The notes under the pieces were generated by a model. The model did not search any database, had not been told where the DNA came from, and saw nothing but the letters and a program-made list of their open reading frames with translations. Shown here piece by piece: positions 38,101-46,172 of a stretch of 64,000 nucleotides of DNA. Source of the DNA: Luteolibacter pohnpeiensis (lineage in GTDB: Bacteria > Verrucomicrobiota > Verrucomicrobiia > Verrucomicrobiales > Akkermansiaceae). Numbering within the stretch: the stretch's first letter is position 1; each line of letters opens with the position of its first letter. A program made the position numbers and the translations under genes. Where the stretch lies: assembly GCF_016595435.1 (NCBI RefSeq), contig NZ_JAENIJ010000019.1, positions 1 through 64,000 on the forward strand, in the 5' to 3' direction.

Positions 38101-38957
38101 AAGCGTCGCAAGCGCGCGGTGGCCGTCAGCAGGTTTCAGATGATGATTCGGATGAGGAATCCAGTTCCGACTCCCCTGGCCCGACGGTTGAAAGCGTGAC
38201 CTTGCCGGGTGAAATGACCGGCGAGCCGGATTGGAATTTCGTCGAGTCCATCGTCGCGGACATCAAGCGCAAGCTCGACTCGATGGGCCCGGTCAACCTG
38301 GACGCGATCGAGGAATACGAGGAACTGGAAGAGCGATTCAATTTCGTCCGCAATCAACACGACGATCTCGTAACGTCGAAAACCGAATTGCTGGAGGTGA
38401 TTGAACGCATCAACACCGAAACGCAGCGGCGTTTTGCGGAAACATTTGCCCAGGTGCGCGAAAACTTCCGGGAAATGTTCAAGGAGCTGTTTGGCGAAAA
38501 AGGCCAGGCCGACCTGACCTTGCTTGATGAGTCCGATCCGCTGGAATCCGGCATCGAGGTGATCGCCAAGCCGCCCGGCAAGAAGCTGCAATCAATCACC
38601 CTGCTCTCCGGTGGGGAACGCTCGATGACCGCCGTGGCGCTCCTGTTCTCGATTTACATGATCAAGCCAAGTCCGTTCTGCGTGCTGGACGAGCTTGATG
38701 CGCCGCTTGACGAATCGAACATCAACCGCTTCGTCAAGGTGCTGGACCGATTCATCGACAACAGCCAGTTCATCATCGTCACCCACTCCAAGCGCACCAT
38801 GGCGCGCGCCGACGTCATGTATGGCGTGACGATGGAGGAATTCGGAGTTTCCAAACCGGTCGGCATGCGCCTCACCCACGAGGATGCCGCAAAACCGATC
38901 GTAAAAGGCGAAGCCAAAACCGCCGCACAACGGGCCGCCCTCCGGCTCGACGCCTGA
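35184..38957 (+). CDS. smc: Chromosome segregation protein SMC
   Basis: 1257 residues from ATG 35184, which starts with the standard SMC N-terminus MYLKTLAIHGFKSFADK. Walker A GPNGCGKSN is at residues 31-39. Long coiled coils flank a hinge around residues 515-675 (GIHGVLASFIEADNACARAI; GSEGIVRGGAAAGGS). The C-terminal head has signature LLSGGERSMTAVALLFS and Walker B FCVLDELDAPLDESN. An unusual Asp/Ser-rich linker sits near residues 985-1010 (DDDSDEESSSDS), before the C-terminal head. SMC dimers with ScpAB organise and segregate the chromosome. No scp genes are adjacent. Confidence 0.97.
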   Translation: MYLKTLAIHGFKSFADKTTFEFAKGVTGIVGPNGCGKSNVVDAIRWVLGETSAKALRGGEMADVIFNGTEKRKPLGMAEVTLTMADCEGPLKVDFNEVGITRRVFRDGRSEYRINNTLCRLKDIHDMLMDTGIGRTAYSIMAQGQIDQILSSKPEERRAVFEEAAGITKFKREKKEALRKLEYTEANLLRVSDVLAEQERRMNSLKRQVAKARRYQALAADVRVLDTHLGHKKFVELTAERDELRNSIRSLEVRDTELEMQLPAKEEAVKEARAAARLFEGELAELRQQLNEHRNQLTSAEGRMAFNEERKTELESRIRQNHEDIASTREKLAQQEFEVVAANEALDQLNRRIAEQELQLAEQESRTASTREDRQRIESALRETRGEATRAQTLMATMQAKIESAMAQLEGNRERARQLADEEQRLSLELEECRAEQSRIANEVDETGSQLSDLEDAFQAAEQAFHDTRGELETARAAATESNKVLAQRSARLDAVRQLVESGEGFEKGTQNVLKGLGKPDDFKPGIHGVLASFIEADNACARAIEAALGSHLQAVVVQDQAIAEAIIQRLTEEKLGLAAVLPESFVGRADGVKPNACPAGAVAWALDRVKSDSRISKVIEKLLSGVLVVPDMAAAMKLRESQAGVTLVTLAGELIGSEGIVRGGAAAGGSTSVLEQQNEVRALEAEVTDLTAADEAARARVADLEGRQEQLREEVEVSRERLQRQKVELSTLQGQLSLATREVENFDTKIESIHRERGDLDHREKAAAESREHLETELSSVRERLESLEDEGRRLQSEADSASSREQDFADALNELRTALAVERRAKQAAEEQQKPMESRLSELREIAIRRETEIASFDQRIEAAIAENSRLLEEVETHRCESEDLQVEINSRAAGRAELLEKIEQAEASLANVRRDHSHVSEQKGREEVAVTKLELRIESLTSTILERHQVELAQFEPDAHALLSSIASQKASQARGGRQQVSDDDSDEESSSDSPGPTVESVTLPGEMTGEPDWNFVESIVADIKRKLDSMGPVNLDAIEEYEELEERFNFVRNQHDDLVTSKTELLEVIERINTETQRRFAETFAQVRENFREMFKELFGEKGQADLTLLDESDPLESGIEVIAKPPGKKLQSITLLSGGERSMTAVALLFSIYMIKPSPFCVLDELDAPLDESNINRFVKVLDRFIDNSQFIIVTHSKRTMARADVMYGVTMEEFGVSKPVGMRLTHEDAAKPIVKGEAKTAAQRAALRLDA

Positions 38958-38983
38958 CATTCTCCAGACAGGAGAGGGAAAAC

Positions 38984-39033
38984 GGGGATGGAGTGTTTGA
39001 TCCGGGTGGATCGCACTCCATCCCCAATTTTTT
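38984..39033 (+). terminator. Strong intrinsic terminator after smc
   Basis: GGGGATGGAGTG at 38984-38995 pairs perfectly with CACTCCATCCCC at 39014-39025. The intervening bases form a second helix, GATCC with GGATC. AATTTTTT follows, making a 12-bp GC-rich stem plus T-run 27 bases past the smc stop. Confidence 0.92.
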
Positions 39034-39120
39034 CGCACTTTGTTTCATCCCTTGCCCTGTGCGGATTCTTCAGGCTTGCTTCCGGCGGCACGCCGCCCTA
39101 CTCACTCCTTCCCCGTAACC

Positions 39121-39684
39121 ATGGCTAGCACTCCTATCATCAACCTTCGCAAGGGACACGCCGTCCGCCACAACAACGAGGTCTGCCTCGTGATCGATCA
39201 CGAACTCAAGACCCCTCCACGGATGGCATCCTACGTTCAGATGTCGATCCGCAGCGTTGCCACCAAAAAGGTATTCAACCTCCGGTTGACCTCCAACGAT
39301 TCGATCGAAGGCGTGGTGCTCGAGAAAGTCCCTCACGAATATTCCTACAAGGACAGCAGTGGTTACCACTTCCTCAACCCGGAAACCTACGAAGACATGC
39401 TGGTGTTCGAGGATCTGATCGAGCCAGTGAAAAACTATCTCATCGACGGCCAAGTCTACACCCTTCTGATTGCCGACGGCATCGTGGTGTCGATCGATCT
39501 TCCGCTCACCATGACCATGACGGTTGCGGAAAGCTCCGAAGGCGTCAAAGGCGACTCCGCCAACAACGTCTACAAACCAGCAACCATGGAAACCGGCCTC
39601 GTGGTTCAGGTTCCATTGTTCATCAACGTCGGCGAAAAAATCAACGTGAAGACCGAAGACAATTCCTACCTCGGTCGTGCATGA
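39121..39684 (+). CDS. efp: Elongation factor P with atypical tip residue
   Basis: 187 residues from ATG 39121. The three EF-P domains are present: KOW-like N-terminus with the tip loop, the OB domain (MLVFEDLIEPVKNYLIDGQ), and the C-terminal OB domain (VYKPATMETGLVVQVPLFINVGEKINVKTED). EF-P binds ribosomes stalled on polyproline and speeds peptide-bond formation. Aligned without gaps to E. coli EF-P, the position of the beta-lysylated Lys34 is Arg34, in the loop KTPPRMASY rather than KPGKGQAF. Arg at this place is rhamnosylated by EarP in some bacteria, but no earP gene is next to it here. Strong terminators lie on both sides. Confidence 0.95.
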   Translation: MASTPIINLRKGHAVRHNNEVCLVIDHELKTPPRMASYVQMSIRSVATKKVFNLRLTSNDSIEGVVLEKVPHEYSYKDSSGYHFLNPETYEDMLVFEDLIEPVKNYLIDGQVYTLLIADGIVVSIDLPLTMTMTVAESSEGVKGDSANNVYKPATMETGLVVQVPLFINVGEKINVKTEDNSYLGRA

Positions 39685-39720
39685 TCTGAGATTCGAATAA
39701 TTTTTTTTGGTTTTCGTCTG

Positions 39721-39759
39721 AAAAGGCAACCCTTCACCGGGTTGCCTTTTTTGTTTTTC
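39721..39759 (+). terminator. Intrinsic terminator after efp
   Basis: AAAAGGCAACCC at 39721-39732 pairs with GGGTTGCCTTTT at 39739-39750 around the loop TTCACC, followed by TTGTTTTT. It lies 37 bases beyond the efp stop. Confidence 0.95.
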
Positions 39760-39841
39760 GTGATAACGGAAGGCATTTGAGTGCTTAAGAAATGTAAAAT
39801 TTCACTTGATCCTAACCATAAATTTTGAAAAATACCTTCTC

Positions 39842-40747
39842 ATGAAATCCCCGATCTGGCTCGCAGCCTCCGCCATGTTGCTCACCGCCCCTCTCGGACT
39901 TTCCAAGACCGAGCTCGAAACGCTCCGCTCCCTTTGCAACGAACAGGAACGCCAGATTCATCAGCTGGAAGAGGAGAACGCCCACCTGCGCCTGCTTGCG
40001 GGTGAAAAGGCGAAACCACGCCTTGAAGAAAACTCGCGTGGCCCCAGCGACTCGACCCGGAGCGAACCGTCCTCCAGTGGAAAAGGTCAGTCTTACACCA
40101 TTCGTTCGGGTGACACCCTGGCTGCCATCGCTCGCAAATACGGCACGACCGTCAATCAGCTGACCAAAGCCAACGGCATCAAAAATGCCGGCCTCATCAG
40201 CGTCGGCCAAGTCATCGTCATCCCACAAGCGAGCCCTGCGCCACAAAACGCATCTGCTCCCGCCGCTCCCGCTCCATCCCATCAAGCTGCGGATCAGGAT
40301 GACATTTACATCATCAAACCAGGCGAAACCTTTTACAGCATCGCCAAGGCCCACGGCATGTCGACGGACACGCTGATGGCTGCCAATCCTGGAGTGAAAG
40401 CCTCCCAGTTGAGAACAGGTCAAAAGCTGCATCTTGGCCGCGCCACCAGCAGCCAGCAGATCGCTAAAGCTGAGAAACCTGCACCAGCTCCAGCACCGCA
40501 AGCACCATCTTCCCCCGCACCTGCCAAAGAAGCCTCCCGTCAGGAAGCCAAAACATCCACCGCCCAATCAACGGGTGGCCAGCCAGCCATCCGATCCATC
40601 ACGGTCAATGGAGAAATGACCTATGGCGAAGTCGCCAACAAGTATGGTGTTGATGTTGGACGTTTGAACGACCTCAACGGACTCAATTTTGCAGATGCAA
40701 CCCTCCTGGCCAAAGGTTCGGAACTTTATATTCCCGCCCAGCCATAA
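39842..40747 (+). CDS. Secreted LysM-repeat protein (three LysM domains)
   Basis: 301 residues from ATG 39842; the frame upstream to 39806 is not conserved-looking. A signal peptide (MKSPIWLAASAMLLTAPLGLS) precedes a short coiled coil (NEQERQIHQLEEENAHLRLL). LysM domains then lie at about 84-128 (YTIRSGDTLAAIARKYG), 155-198 (YIIKPGETFYSIAKAHG) and 251-298 (TVNGEMTYGEVANKYGVD), joined by Pro/Ala-rich linkers. LysM modules bind peptidoglycan glycan chains. There is no catalytic domain, so it probably anchors to or organises the wall. Single gene with its own terminator. Confidence 0.93.
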   Translation: MKSPIWLAASAMLLTAPLGLSKTELETLRSLCNEQERQIHQLEEENAHLRLLAGEKAKPRLEENSRGPSDSTRSEPSSSGKGQSYTIRSGDTLAAIARKYGTTVNQLTKANGIKNAGLISVGQVIVIPQASPAPQNASAPAAPAPSHQAADQDDIYIIKPGETFYSIAKAHGMSTDTLMAANPGVKASQLRTGQKLHLGRATSSQQIAKAEKPAPAPAPQAPSSPAPAKEASRQEAKTSTAQSTGGQPAIRSITVNGEMTYGEVANKYGVDVGRLNDLNGLNFADATLLAKGSELYIPAQP

Positions 40748-40781
40748 GCGAATCCGCCTTTGACCAATTGGGAAGAACTGT

Positions 40782-40820
40782 GCCCGCCCGGTAACCAATC
40801 CGGGCGGGCTCTATCGTTTT
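40782..40820. terminator. Terminator between convergent LysM and EEP genes
   Basis: GCCCGCCCGG at 40782-40791 pairs perfectly with CCGGGCGGGC at 40800-40809 around eight bases, with TCTATCGTTTT after it. The 10-bp GC stem lies 34 bases past the LysM gene stop. Confidence 0.8.
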
Positions 40821-40886
40821 CCGAATACGAGGTTCGGCAGATTGATCCTGATTTCGTAAGATACGACCTGCCGGAACCTTCAGAAA

Positions 40887-41804
40887 TCACTTCCAATCGA
40901 CCTCGACCAGCACCGGAAAGTGATCGGATGGCAGACGGGCTTCGTAGTTTTTGAAAACCACCTCACCTGGGAAATTTCCAGAACGTTCACCGGTCTGGTC
41001 GCCTGCTGGAGTGCGGTAGGTATCGGTGAGAATGCCATATTTTTTGGCATCAAACTCCTTGGTTAGAAAAACATGATCGATGCGGCTGTCTGTCATCGAG
41101 TTCACATCAAAGCGATTGGCCGTTCCGTTAAGCGCGAGCCGCAATGGGGCAACCTCATACGAATCGCGCAGAATGCTGGAATCATGGAGGACTTTGTAAC
41201 TTTCACTGGTTTGATCCACATTGAAATCACCGCAAAGAATGGCCGGCGTGTTTTTGGCAATCCGCTGGATGCGCTGAATCAGCAAGTTCGCACTTTGCTT
41301 CCGGGCTTCCACTCCGCGGTGATCGAAATGAACGCTGAGATAATAAAACTTTTTGCCGCTCTCTTTGTCCTGAAACTCCGCCCAGCCGCAAATCCGTGGC
41401 AGCGCAGCATCCCATCCCTTGCCGGGTTGTTCCGGGTTTTCCGATAACCAGAACAAGCCCTCGTTGAGTTTTTTGAACTTATCGGCGCGGTAAAAGATTG
41501 CGATGTTCTCCCCAGCCTCTTTTCCATCGTCACGGCCGTGAGCGGTGCATTCATACTCAGGCAGCAACTTTTCCAGATCGTGGATCTGATGGATGTATCC
41601 CTCCTGCGTGCCAACGATATCGAAACCGTGAAACCGGATCATACCGGCGATGACTGGGGCACGTTGTTCCCAACCATTACCAGCTTTCGCATCAGCCGGA
41701 TTGTCGTAACGAATGTTATACGTCCCGACGTTCATCGCCTGAGCCGTGGTGGAAACGTAGAATGCGGCCAGTCCGGAAAGAACAGCTTTCAAGGTGTAGT
41801 GCAT
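40887..41804 (-). CDS. Secreted endonuclease/exonuclease/phosphatase (EEP) family protein
   Basis: 305 residues with signal peptide (LKAVLSGLAAFYVSTTAQA). The EEP catalytic set is complete: TYNIRYDN (Asn), GTQEGY (metal-binding Glu), SVHFDHRG (His), LCGDFNVD (Asp/Asn), SRIDHVF and PSDHFPV (terminal Asp-His). The family includes DNases, sphingomyelinases and inositol phosphatases, and the exact substrate is open. Export suggests an extracellular or periplasmic phosphodiesterase. It lies downstream of the L,D-transpeptidase gene on the same strand with 56 bases between. Confidence 0.9.
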   Translation of the reverse strand: MHYTLKAVLSGLAAFYVSTTAQAMNVGTYNIRYDNPADAKAGNGWEQRAPVIAGMIRFHGFDIVGTQEGYIHQIHDLEKLLPEYECTAHGRDDGKEAGENIAIFYRADKFKKLNEGLFWLSENPEQPGKGWDAALPRICGWAEFQDKESGKKFYYLSVHFDHRGVEARKQSANLLIQRIQRIAKNTPAILCGDFNVDQTSESYKVLHDSSILRDSYEVAPLRLALNGTANRFDVNSMTDSRIDHVFLTKEFDAKKYGILTDTYRTPAGDQTGERSGNFPGEVVFKNYEARLPSDHFPVLVEVDWK

Positions 41805-41860
41805 TCCACTTGGAAGCGCCTCGGCGGCCCAAAGTCAAATGCCATCCCCGGAAAGTCCTG

Positions 41861-42433
41861 TTAGGCGGATATTTTAACCGGTGTCCCCACCTTGACCGCA
41901 TCAAATGCCTTCGGGACAAAATCATGCGGCAAGCGGATGCAACCGTGTGATGATGGCTGACCGGGTTTGGGGATGATCCCCCCATGCATGCCAACTCCGT
42001 AATTCGTGAGGCGCATCCAGTAAGGCATGGGAGCAGGAACGTAGCGGGCTCCCGCCGGAACAGGATCGTCATACCGAGCGTCCCCATCGATCACCTCACC
42101 GGCAGCATTTTCCATCCAACCATAACGATTCGAATGCTTGTCCACGATCTTTTCCGTAATCTGGTAGCTACCCGGAGTCGTTGCATGCCCTTCTTTGCCG
42201 GTCGTGACATAGGTCCAACCAATTTCTTGCCCACCCCGATTGAAGCGTGCGATTTGCTCCGACAAACTGATGTCGACAGAAACCTCACCTGGCCCGCCAT
42301 CATCGTGCCACTCATACATAACTTGCTGGGCTCTGGGCGGATTGGACGGACTTCCGAGCGGTCCGCATGAGACCAGCACAACGCTGGCCGCCAGCCCCGC
42401 GATGCGGGCAATAATCGAGATTGTTGGAATCAT
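41861..42433 (-). CDS. L,D-transpeptidase (YkuD) lipoprotein
   Basis: 190 residues from ATG 42433, which starts a lipoprotein signal (ISIIARIAGLAASVVLVSC). The frame to 42484 adds 17 residues before it. The YkuD domain has TTPGSYQITEK, GVGMHGG and the catalytic SSHGCIRLP with Cys near residue 165 and His two before it. Such enzymes make 3-3 cross-links or attach proteins to peptidoglycan in the periplasm. It is divergent from the M50 protease. Confidence 0.92.
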   Translation of the reverse strand: MIPTISIIARIAGLAASVVLVSCGPLGSPSNPPRAQQVMYEWHDDGGPGEVSVDISLSEQIARFNRGGQEIGWTYVTTGKEGHATTPGSYQITEKIVDKHSNRYGWMENAAGEVIDGDARYDDPVPAGARYVPAPMPYWMRLTNYGVGMHGGIIPKPGQPSSHGCIRLPHDFVPKAFDAVKVGTPVKISA

Positions 42434-42618
42434 TTGGTCGAGGGAGGTCAAGTCATGCAATTGGTTCTGAGAAATGGAACCCATCAGATAATTTCGATTC
42501 TCTACGAGTGAAATATCTTCAGGTCAAGTGGACGTTATCAGGTGCGCACCTGATTGATCAGCCTCATGATCGCCACGCTCTTGCACATCAATTCATTCTG
42601 ACCTACGGCTTTCCGCGC

Positions 42619-43263
42619 ATGATTCGTTTTAAGATTTTCGGCATCCCCGTGAACGTTCAGCCGTTCTTTTGGATCACCATGGCAATTTTGGGAACGTCCT
42701 TCCTCCCATCATCCACCCCCGAGAAGGACACGATTTTATTGATTGGCCTGTTCGTCCTTGCCGGATTTGTGTCGATCATGATCCATGAGTTGGGTCATGC
42801 CTTGATGGTTAGATACTTCGGACTTCCCACCGCGATCACACTTCACACCTTTGGCGGGTTTGCCACCTACCCTGCCGGGATTCTTTCGCGGCCCAAAAGT
42901 TTTCTGGTCACTGCTGGAGGCCCTGGCCTGCAGATACTCTTCGCCTTCTTAGCCAGCCTGGTTTTGAACAATCCATTGATCACGGAGAACCAGAATCTGA
43001 CTTTCTTCATCAGTGTCCTTTACAAAATCAGCTTATTCTGGGCGCTCTTGAATTTGCTACCAGTTCTTCCATTGGATGGAGGTCAGCTACTTCATGCGCT
43101 TCTTGGTCCTGCGCGTATCCGGCTGACACTTTACATCAGCATCGGCTTTGCCCTGCTAGGAGCGATCTTACTTTCCCAGGTCGGCTTTATGATATTCCCG
43201 ATCTATTTGATTTTCATGGCTTGGGAATCCTGGAAAACTCTGCAAATCAATAGTCCGCGCTGA
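42619..43263 (+). CDS. Site-2 protease family (M50) membrane metalloprotease
   Basis: 214 residues from ATG 42619, where the family-typical MIRFKIFGIPVNVQPFFW begins. The longer frame from 42421 overlaps the divergent transpeptidase gene and has no hydrophobic logic. Zinc motif HELGH lies in SIMIHELGHALMVRYFG, and the second ligand motif is LPVLPLDGGQLLHAL. There is no PDZ or CBS domain, so this is a minimal M50 enzyme with about five TM helices. It cleaves membrane-embedded substrates; the target is unknown. Its stop abuts the convergent TauE gene (43263/43264). Confidence 0.88.
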   Translation: MIRFKIFGIPVNVQPFFWITMAILGTSFLPSSTPEKDTILLIGLFVLAGFVSIMIHELGHALMVRYFGLPTAITLHTFGGFATYPAGILSRPKSFLVTAGGPGLQILFAFLASLVLNNPLITENQNLTFFISVLYKISLFWALLNLLPVLPLDGGQLLHALLGPARIRLTLYISIGFALLGAILLSQVGFMIFPIYLIFMAWESWKTLQINSPR

Positions 43264-44052
43264 TCACCAGATCAACAAGCGCAGCCCGGCGACTAACGAA
43301 AACACGATCACCATCCAGGCAAAAACGGCCTGTGGAACGTGCTTGATCAGCCAACGGCCTGCTATCACTCCGGCAATCACGCCCGGAAGAAGCTTCGCGT
43401 TATCCACCAAGCTCGCAGTCGTTATCAAATCCAGCCCGGCATTGAACGGAACCTTGATAAGATTGATCAAAAGGAAAAAGCGCGCGCTGATTCCGATCAA
43501 TTCCATCTTCGGAATGTTCTTGCCTAACAAATACAGTTGAACGACAGGCCCCGCAGCATTGGCCAGCATGGAGGCGAAGCCTCCGAACGTTCCGGTCACG
43601 AGGCCGAAGCCACGAGAATGCGCGACTCTTTCGAAACGTTCCGGATCGAGGCGACGGAATCCTTGGATACCGACCATGAGCAGGATGCAACCTCCGATCA
43701 AACGACGCGCCAAGTGATCATTGATCGCCCCTAACAACAACCATCCCGCCAAGATTCCGAACAATGCCGGGCCTAACAATTTCCACACCGGCTTCCAGGA
43801 ACCATGATTGATGAAGGCCGGATAGGCCATGAAATCCGCCACGATCATCAATGGCAAGGCAACACCTACGGAGGTCTTCGCTCCATAAACATCCGCCAAA
43901 ATGAAAACACCGATGAGGGATATTCCACTAAAGCCCGTTTTCGCGAGACCTATACAAATCGCCGCAAACAAAGCCAGTGCGTAGGTCCATGGATCAGAAA
44001 GCATCTGCCAGACAGCTTGATCAGGAATCGTCCCAGCGCCAATCCTGAACAT
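43264..44052 (-). CDS. TauE/SafE (TSUP) family membrane transporter
   Basis: 262 residues, seven to eight TM helices in two similar halves. CIGLAKTGFSGISLIGVFILADVYGAKTS is split across helices in the first half, and GTFGGFASMLANAAGPVVQLYLL in the second, matching the TSUP pattern. Family members export or import sulfite, sulfoacetate or related sulfur anions, and the substrate is not determined here. Three copies of the recurrent octamer lie in this gene (43523, 43730, 43772). It is divergent from the ABC exporter. Confidence 0.9.
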   Translation of the reverse strand: MFRIGAGTIPDQAVWQMLSDPWTYALALFAAICIGLAKTGFSGISLIGVFILADVYGAKTSVGVALPLMIVADFMAYPAFINHGSWKPVWKLLGPALFGILAGWLLLGAINDHLARRLIGGCILLMVGIQGFRRLDPERFERVAHSRGFGLVTGTFGGFASMLANAAGPVVQLYLLGKNIPKMELIGISARFFLLINLIKVPFNAGLDLITTASLVDNAKLLPGVIAGVIAGRWLIKHVPQAVFAWMVIVFSLVAGLRLLIW

Positions 44053-44114
44053 TCTCCAGCCTCATGCTGCATTACCGCATTGGCAGCAACGATCTGCATG
44101 ATACAAACGCTACC

Positions 44115-45851
44115 ATGATCCCCCGCATCCTGCGCCACACACTGCGATTTCCCGGGCGAAGTCTGCTCTCCTTGGTCATGGCCGTGATCTGCACCTCGCT
44201 GGTGCTGGTCCTACCAGGAATTACCATGCGCTTTATCGATGTGATCATTGCTCAAAATCGCCCCGATCTGATCCTTCCTACGGCAGGCATCGGAGTTGCA
44301 GCGATCCTAGCGCGCCAATTGCTGTTTTCCCTGCGGACTTTTTTCAACAACATCCTCGAGCTCAAACTGACTCACCTCATCCGCCTGGAACTTTATTCAA
44401 AACTCCAACGTTTGCCGGTGAAGTGGTTCGATGTGAATTCTTCGGGCGAGATCATGTCGAGAGTAGCCGATGACGTCCCGACCATGGATCGGGTCATCGT
44501 GGAAGGCATCGATCAGGCATTCGCCGCCATTCTCCAATTTCTCATCGTCATCGGCTACATGGTTTGGTTTTCCTGGCGCCTTACCTTGGTTGTGCTGCTA
44601 CCACTGCCATTCATCGCCGCGATCACTTGGTGGTGGAGCCGCCATTCGGAGAAAAAATGGCGTGCATCTTCCGAGGCTTCATCCGCACTGAACGCGCTGC
44701 TTCACGACCACTTATCTGGCATCCGGCAAATCAAGGCATATACGGTCGAGCCCGAAGCACTGCACGACTTTGGGCAAGCCTCCCTGCAGGTCGGTGAAAA
44801 GCATCTCACGGTGATGCGTGGTCAAGCCGTGGTTTGGCCAGCAGTTTCATTCATTGCAGAATCCGGAATCATCTTGATGGTGGCCTTCGGCGCCTGGTGG
44901 GCATTGCACGGACAGATTTCACCCGGCGTCGTGATTTCATTTCTCGTCGCCTGGGGATTTTTGTTCGATCCCATTTCCCGCATCAATCCGCTCAGCCAAA
45001 CCTTTTCAAAAGGAGTCGTCGCGGCCAAACGTGTGTTCGCCATCCTCGACATGCCGGATGAAAGCCATCTAACAGAAGGGCTCCGTCCAAGCACCATTCA
45101 AGGAGAAATCCGATTTGAAGATGTTTCATTTCATTATTCGGAAGACAGCCCGGCCGTTTCCCATTTGAATCTAACCGCGCGACCGGGCCAGACCATTGCC
45201 TTGGTAGGTGCCACTGGAGCTGGCAAATCCACGGTGCTGAATTTGCTGACCCGGTTTTATGAGCCCACATCCGGCAGAATTCTGCTGGACGGCGTCCCGC
45301 TGGAAGACCTTTCGAAAGAATGGCTGCGCGATCAAATGGGCTACGTGACCCAGGATAACTTTCTTTTCAACGCAAGCCTGCGTGAGAATTTGAAGCTAGC
45401 CAAAAGCGATGCGACCGATGAGCAAATCTGGTCCGCGCTCCAGTCGGCAAATGCAGCCGATTTCGTCCGCGCATTGCCGGAAGGATTGGACACCGTGGCC
45501 GGTGAGCGCGGTATTCGATTTTCAGGTGGTGAAAAACAACGCTTGTCAATCGCCCGAGCCCTGCTGAAAAACCCGCCGCTCCTCCTGTTAGACGAGGCTA
45601 CTTCGGCACTGGACAATCAAACCGAACGGATGGTTCAGCAAGCACTCGAAAATCTGCGGAGCGATCGAACGTGCTTTGTCATTGCCCACCGGCTCTCTAC
45701 CGTTCAGAAGGCCCACCTCATCTGCGTGTTGGATCAGGGAAAACTGGTCGAACAAGGCACTCATCAACAACTCTTTGCCCAGGGCGGTGTTTATCGCAAA
45801 CTGAGCGAAGCGACTCTAACAACATCAACTACAAAAGAACCCATCCCCTAA
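44115..45851 (+). CDS. MsbA-like ABC exporter (fused TMD-NBD)
   Basis: 578 residues from ATG 44115; the frame start at 44064 overlaps no gene but adds a polar lead. The type IV exporter TMD (about 1-315) contains the coupling-helix-type segment VKWFDVNSSGEIMSRVADDV. The NBD has Walker A VGATGAGKST, Q-loop YVTQDNFLF, signature FSGGEKQRLSIARALL, Walker B LLLLDEATSALD and switch IAHRLST. It exports lipids, lipid-linked molecules or drugs as a homodimer. It does not sit with lipid A genes, so msbA itself is not claimed. The small gene 11 bases downstream is probably cotranscribed. Confidence 0.92.
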   Translation: MIPRILRHTLRFPGRSLLSLVMAVICTSLVLVLPGITMRFIDVIIAQNRPDLILPTAGIGVAAILARQLLFSLRTFFNNILELKLTHLIRLELYSKLQRLPVKWFDVNSSGEIMSRVADDVPTMDRVIVEGIDQAFAAILQFLIVIGYMVWFSWRLTLVVLLPLPFIAAITWWWSRHSEKKWRASSEASSALNALLHDHLSGIRQIKAYTVEPEALHDFGQASLQVGEKHLTVMRGQAVVWPAVSFIAESGIILMVAFGAWWALHGQISPGVVISFLVAWGFLFDPISRINPLSQTFSKGVVAAKRVFAILDMPDESHLTEGLRPSTIQGEIRFEDVSFHYSEDSPAVSHLNLTARPGQTIALVGATGAGKSTVLNLLTRFYEPTSGRILLDGVPLEDLSKEWLRDQMGYVTQDNFLFNASLRENLKLAKSDATDEQIWSALQSANAADFVRALPEGLDTVAGERGIRFSGGEKQRLSIARALLKNPPLLLLDEATSALDNQTERMVQQALENLRSDRTCFVIAHRLSTVQKAHLICVLDQGKLVEQGTHQQLFAQGGVYRKLSEATLTTSTTKEPIP

Positions 45852-45862
45852 TACCTTTTACC

Positions 45863-46165
45863 ATGGAAACCGTTGTCCAGCTAAACGAAGAAGAAACCCC
45901 CAGCACGATTTCCGAAGTTCTCTCCGCACTGCGTAAACAGAAACTCGAACCACGCCATGAGGCCAAATCCTGGGGAGATTGGATTCACCTTAGCGGCTAC
46001 CGCACCGTAATCAGCATCGAGTCTAATCGTGGTCTGAGCAGCAGCGCGACGATTGAGCATGGAGAAAACGAAGAATCAGGAGAACCCATCCCCGCCATCT
46101 TTCGCGCATTTGGCAGCCTCGGCTGGCACGGCATCGATGACGAAGGTGAGTTTCCTCTCGGTTGA
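45863..46165 (+). CDS. Conserved-looking 100-residue protein of unknown function
   Basis: Starts METVVQLNEEETPSTISEVL and ends GWHGIDDEGEFPLG. It is acidic, soluble, with a predicted helix (SEVLSALRKQKLEPRHE) followed by strands (YRTVISIES). The ATG at 45863 is 11 bases after the ABC exporter stop, implying one transcript. I do not recognise a family. The regular helix-strand alternation and codon pattern favour a real gene. Confidence 0.65.
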   Translation: METVVQLNEEETPSTISEVLSALRKQKLEPRHEAKSWGDWIHLSGYRTVISIESNRGLSSSATIEHGENEESGEPIPAIFRAFGSLGWHGIDDEGEFPLG

Positions 46166-46172
46166 TTCAACT

